Below, piece by piece: positions 13,016-15,007 of a stretch of 15,007 bases of DNA (the first letter of the stretch is position 1; each line of letters starts with the position of its first letter). The DNA is from an uncultured Clostridia bacterium. GTDB taxonomy: Bacteria > Bacillota > Clostridia > Monoglobales > Monoglobaceae. The position numbers and the translations under genes are program-made. The stretch lies in the NCBI GenBank assembly GCA_934463175.1, contig CAKSIW010000063.1, positions 1 to 15,007 on the forward strand, in the 5' to 3' direction. The notes under the pieces were generated by a model that had not been told where the DNA came from, made no database searches, and was given only the letters and a program-made list of their open reading frames with translations.

Positions 13016-14902
13016 ATGAGAGATGGGTTCGTTAAGGTTGCGGCGGCAACGCCGGAAATAAAAGTCAACAGCACGGAGCATAATGCGGCAAGCATAACCG
13101 CGGCAATCCGTGAGGCGGCAGCCGGCGGCGCAAAGCTGGTTGTCCTGCCTGAGCTGTGTATAACGGGCTACACCTGCGGAGACCTGTTTCTGCAAAGCTC
13201 AATCGTGACGCGTGCGGAACGTGCGCTCATGAAAATTGTGCGTGACACCGCGGAGCTTGACATTGTCTTTGCGGTCGGTCTGCCCGTTTTGTACCGCGAC
13301 AAGCTGTATAATGCGGCGGCAATATGCAAAAGCGGAAAAATTCTCGGCGTTGTTCCGAAGGCAAACATTCCGAACTACACCGAGTTCTATGAAGCACGAT
13401 ATTTCTCAACTCTTGAGAAAAACACCGAAATTGAGCTTGGAGGCGCAAGCGTGCCGTTCGGAACACGGCTGATTTTTTGCGCGAGAGGAATGAAGGATTT
13501 TCGGATTGCGTGTGAAATATGCGAGGATATCTGGGTTTCATGTCCGCCGTCGGTTGAACATTCCATGTGCGGTGCAACGGTCATCATGAACCTTTCGGCA
13601 AGCGATGAAACGGTCGGCAAAAGCGCATTTCGCCGTATGCTGATCACATCACACACCGCGCGGTGCGCGTCCGCATATATCTATGCCGACGCAGGCGAGG
13701 GCGAATCCACAACGGATATGGTGTTTTCGGGGCACAATATCATTGCGGAATGTGGCAAGGTCTGCGCAGAATCTGCTCTTTTTGAGAACGGAATCACATA
13801 TGCCGTGATTGACACCGAAAAAATCAGCCTTCTGAGGCGGAAGGTGAACACGGTCAGAAATTCGGAAAGCACGGACTATTTGCATATATATTTTGACATG
13901 GAGACTGCAGACACGGATCTGAGCGGAGCGGCAATAAATCCGCACCCGTTTGTGCCGGCGGCAGACGGACGTCTTTCGGAGCGGTGCGGTGCGATTTTTG
14001 CAATGCAGTGCGCAGGACTCAGAAAAAGACTGAAGCACATCGGGCTGAAAACGGTCACGCTCGGCATATCGGGCGGACTCGACAGCACTCTTGCGCTGCT
14101 TGTTGCGGCAAAGACATTCGACAGTCTCGGGCTTGACAGGCGCGGAATTGTCTCGGTCACAATGCCGTGTTTTGGAACAACAGACAGGACATATAACAAT
14201 GCAAAGGAGCTTGTATGGCTGCTCGGAACGGAGCTGCACGAGGTCAGGATTGCGGATTCGGTCACTCAGCACATGAAGGACATCGGCGCGTCGCTTGATG
14301 AGCATGATGTCACATATGAGAATGCGCAGGCAAGGGAACGGACTCAGGTTCTGATGGATATTGCCAACAAAAACGGCGGCATTGTCATCGGCACGGGCGA
14401 CCTTTCGGAGCTTGCACTCGGTTTTGCGACCTATAACGGCGACCATATGTCAATGTATGGCGTGAACTGCTCAATTCCGAAAACGCTTGTGAGGTATCTT
14501 GTCCGACATGAGGCGGATTCATACGGAGGAGATTTGAAGAAGGTGCTGTATGATATTCTCGACACGCCTGTCAGTCCGGAGCTTCTGCCGCCGTCGGAGC
14601 AGGGCGGAATCAAGCAGAAAACGGAGGATATTGTCGGACCGTATGAGCTGCATGATTTTTTCCTGTTCAATATGATTCGTTTCGGATTTTCAAAGGGAAA
14701 GCTTCAGCGAATGGCAGAGAGCGCGTTTGCGGAGAGCTATTCTGCGGACGAGATAAAGAAGTGGCTTGATATGTTTATGAGACGGTTCTATGCAAATCAG
14801 TTCAAGAGGTCGGCAGTTCCCGACGGTCCGAAGGTCGGCACGGTGTCACTTTCGCCGCGCGGCGACTGGAGAATGCCGTCTGATGCGTGCAATGAAGAAT
14901 GA
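13016..14902 (+). CDS. nadE: Glutamine-dependent NAD(+) synthetase
   Basis: NadE amidates deamido-NAD to NAD with ATP, using ammonia released from glutamine by its own N-terminal domain. The 628 residues hold both domains. The nitrilase-type glutaminase (about 1-290) has the triad Glu46 (LPELCITGYTCGDLF), Lys115 (PKANIPNYTEFYEARYF) and Cys169 (CEICEDIW), with spacing close to that of the M. tuberculosis enzyme. The synthetase domain has the PP-loop SGGLDST (352-358), GTGDLSELALGFATYNGDHM and CSIPKTLV. I chose the ATG at 13016 because AAAAGGAGA (13001-13008 region) lies 7 nt upstream; an upstream GTG at 12998 would translate the site itself, and the ATG at 13010 is too close to it. It is separated from the preceding operon by repeats. 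Confidence 0.97.
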   Translation: MRDGFVKVAAATPEIKVNSTEHNAASITAAIREAAAGGAKLVVLPELCITGYTCGDLFLQSSIVTRAERALMKIVRDTAELDIVFAVGLPVLYRDKLYNAAAICKSGKILGVVPKANIPNYTEFYEARYFSTLEKNTEIELGGASVPFGTRLIFCARGMKDFRIACEICEDIWVSCPPSVEHSMCGATVIMNLSASDETVGKSAFRRMLITSHTARCASAYIYADAGEGESTTDMVFSGHNIIAECGKVCAESALFENGITYAVIDTEKISLLRRKVNTVRNSESTDYLHIYFDMETADTDLSGAAINPHPFVPAADGRLSERCGAIFAMQCAGLRKRLKHIGLKTVTLGISGGLDSTLALLVAAKTFDSLGLDRRGIVSVTMPCFGTTDRTYNNAKELVWLLGTELHEVRIADSVTQHMKDIGASLDEHDVTYENAQARERTQVLMDIANKNGGIVIGTGDLSELALGFATYNGDHMSMYGVNCSIPKTLVRYLVRHEADSYGGDLKKVLYDILDTPVSPELLPPSEQGGIKQKTEDIVGPYELHDFFLFNMIRFGFSKGKLQRMAESAFAESYSADEIKKWLDMFMRRFYANQFKRSAVPDGPKVGTVSLSPRGDWRMPSDACNEE

Positions 14903-14908
14903 ATTTTC

Positions 14909-14935
14909 TGTGGGGGTGCCACCCCCACACCCCCC
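14909..14935 (+). terminator. G5/C5 hairpin with C-tract after nadE
   Basis: TGTGGGGGT (14909-14917) and ACCCCCACA (14921-14929) form a perfect 9-bp stem with a GCC triloop, 6 bp after the nadE stop, followed by a run of six C and TTTAAAAG. It is the strongest member of this hairpin family in the window. Termination is plausible because of the stem strength, though the tail is C-rich with only three T. Confidence 0.55.
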
Positions 14936-15007
14936 TTTAAAAGCTTTCTTCTTTATGTGAAGGATTTCCCAAACCCATTTTTAGTGGGAGATTTCCCGCG
15001 CCCTTTT
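14936..15007 (-). repeat. Palindrome array, inverted copy running off the window edge
   Basis: Bases 14936-14976 are the reverse complement of 293-333 with one mismatch over 41 bp. Beyond this, GTGGGAGATTTCCCGCG (14984-15000 region) corresponds in reverse to the next unit of the left array (GGGGCGCGGGGAAACATC, around 337-354). The same unit type is therefore present at both ends of the window in opposite orientation. No gene is seen in these last 105 bases. Confidence 0.75.

Noticed and set aside
13649..14446. 265-residue minus-strand open frame
   Set aside because: Antisense shadow of nadE, with no ribosome binding site or recognisable domain.

Overview
The window looks like a chromosomal housekeeping region of a Gram-positive Clostridia-type bacterium (Firmicutes/Bacillota), probably a gut lineage of the Oscillospiraceae or Christensenellaceae kind. 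That placement is an inference. It rests on two gene orders that are classic in this phylum (ylxM-ffh-rpsP-khpA-rimM-trmD and nadD-yqeK-LCP-rsfS-leuS), on strong AGGAGG-type ribosome binding sites, on consensus sigma-A promoters, and on the Firmicutes-type zinc-ribbon plus single-TM protein. All 13 genes are on the + strand. No phage, transposase, CRISPR array, tRNA or rRNA gene was seen.

Layout. Positions 1-366 are non-coding: a truncated copy of an inverted-repeat element, then an array of six small palindromes. A consensus promoter at 376-404 then drives block 1 (460-4208): ylxM and ffh (signal recognition particle), rpsP (ribosomal protein S16), khpA (KH RNA-binding protein), rimM (30S maturation) and trmD (tRNA m1G37 methyltransferase). 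A second promoter overlaps the trmD stop codon and serves a 680-residue zinc-ribbon, single-TM protein with a predicted propeller-like ectodomain (4322-6364). After a 427-bp intergenic region made largely of repeats, block 2 (6792-12680) carries nadD, yqeK, an LCP-family cell-wall ligase, rsfS, leuS and a small HD-domain protein. A further 335-bp repeat-bearing gap precedes nadE (13016-14902). The last 105 bp return to the same palindrome family that opened the window.

How the genes work together. Block 1 couples protein targeting with ribosome and tRNA maturation. Block 2 mixes NAD synthesis (nadD, with nadE downstream), dinucleotide housekeeping (yqeK), wall-polymer attachment (LCP), ribosome silencing (rsfS) and leucyl-tRNA charging. 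These are growth-linked functions.

The unusual content is in the gaps. Three of the four long non-coding stretches contain a modular, non-coding, MITE-like repeat system. Its parts are a G5/C5 hairpin with a C-tract placed just after stop codons, a TIR-bounded element of about 200 bp whose two ends change together between copies, and a two-hairpin module whose stems show compensatory changes between copies. The palindrome array appears at both window edges in opposite orientation. I could not link this to a named repeat or RNA family from memory.
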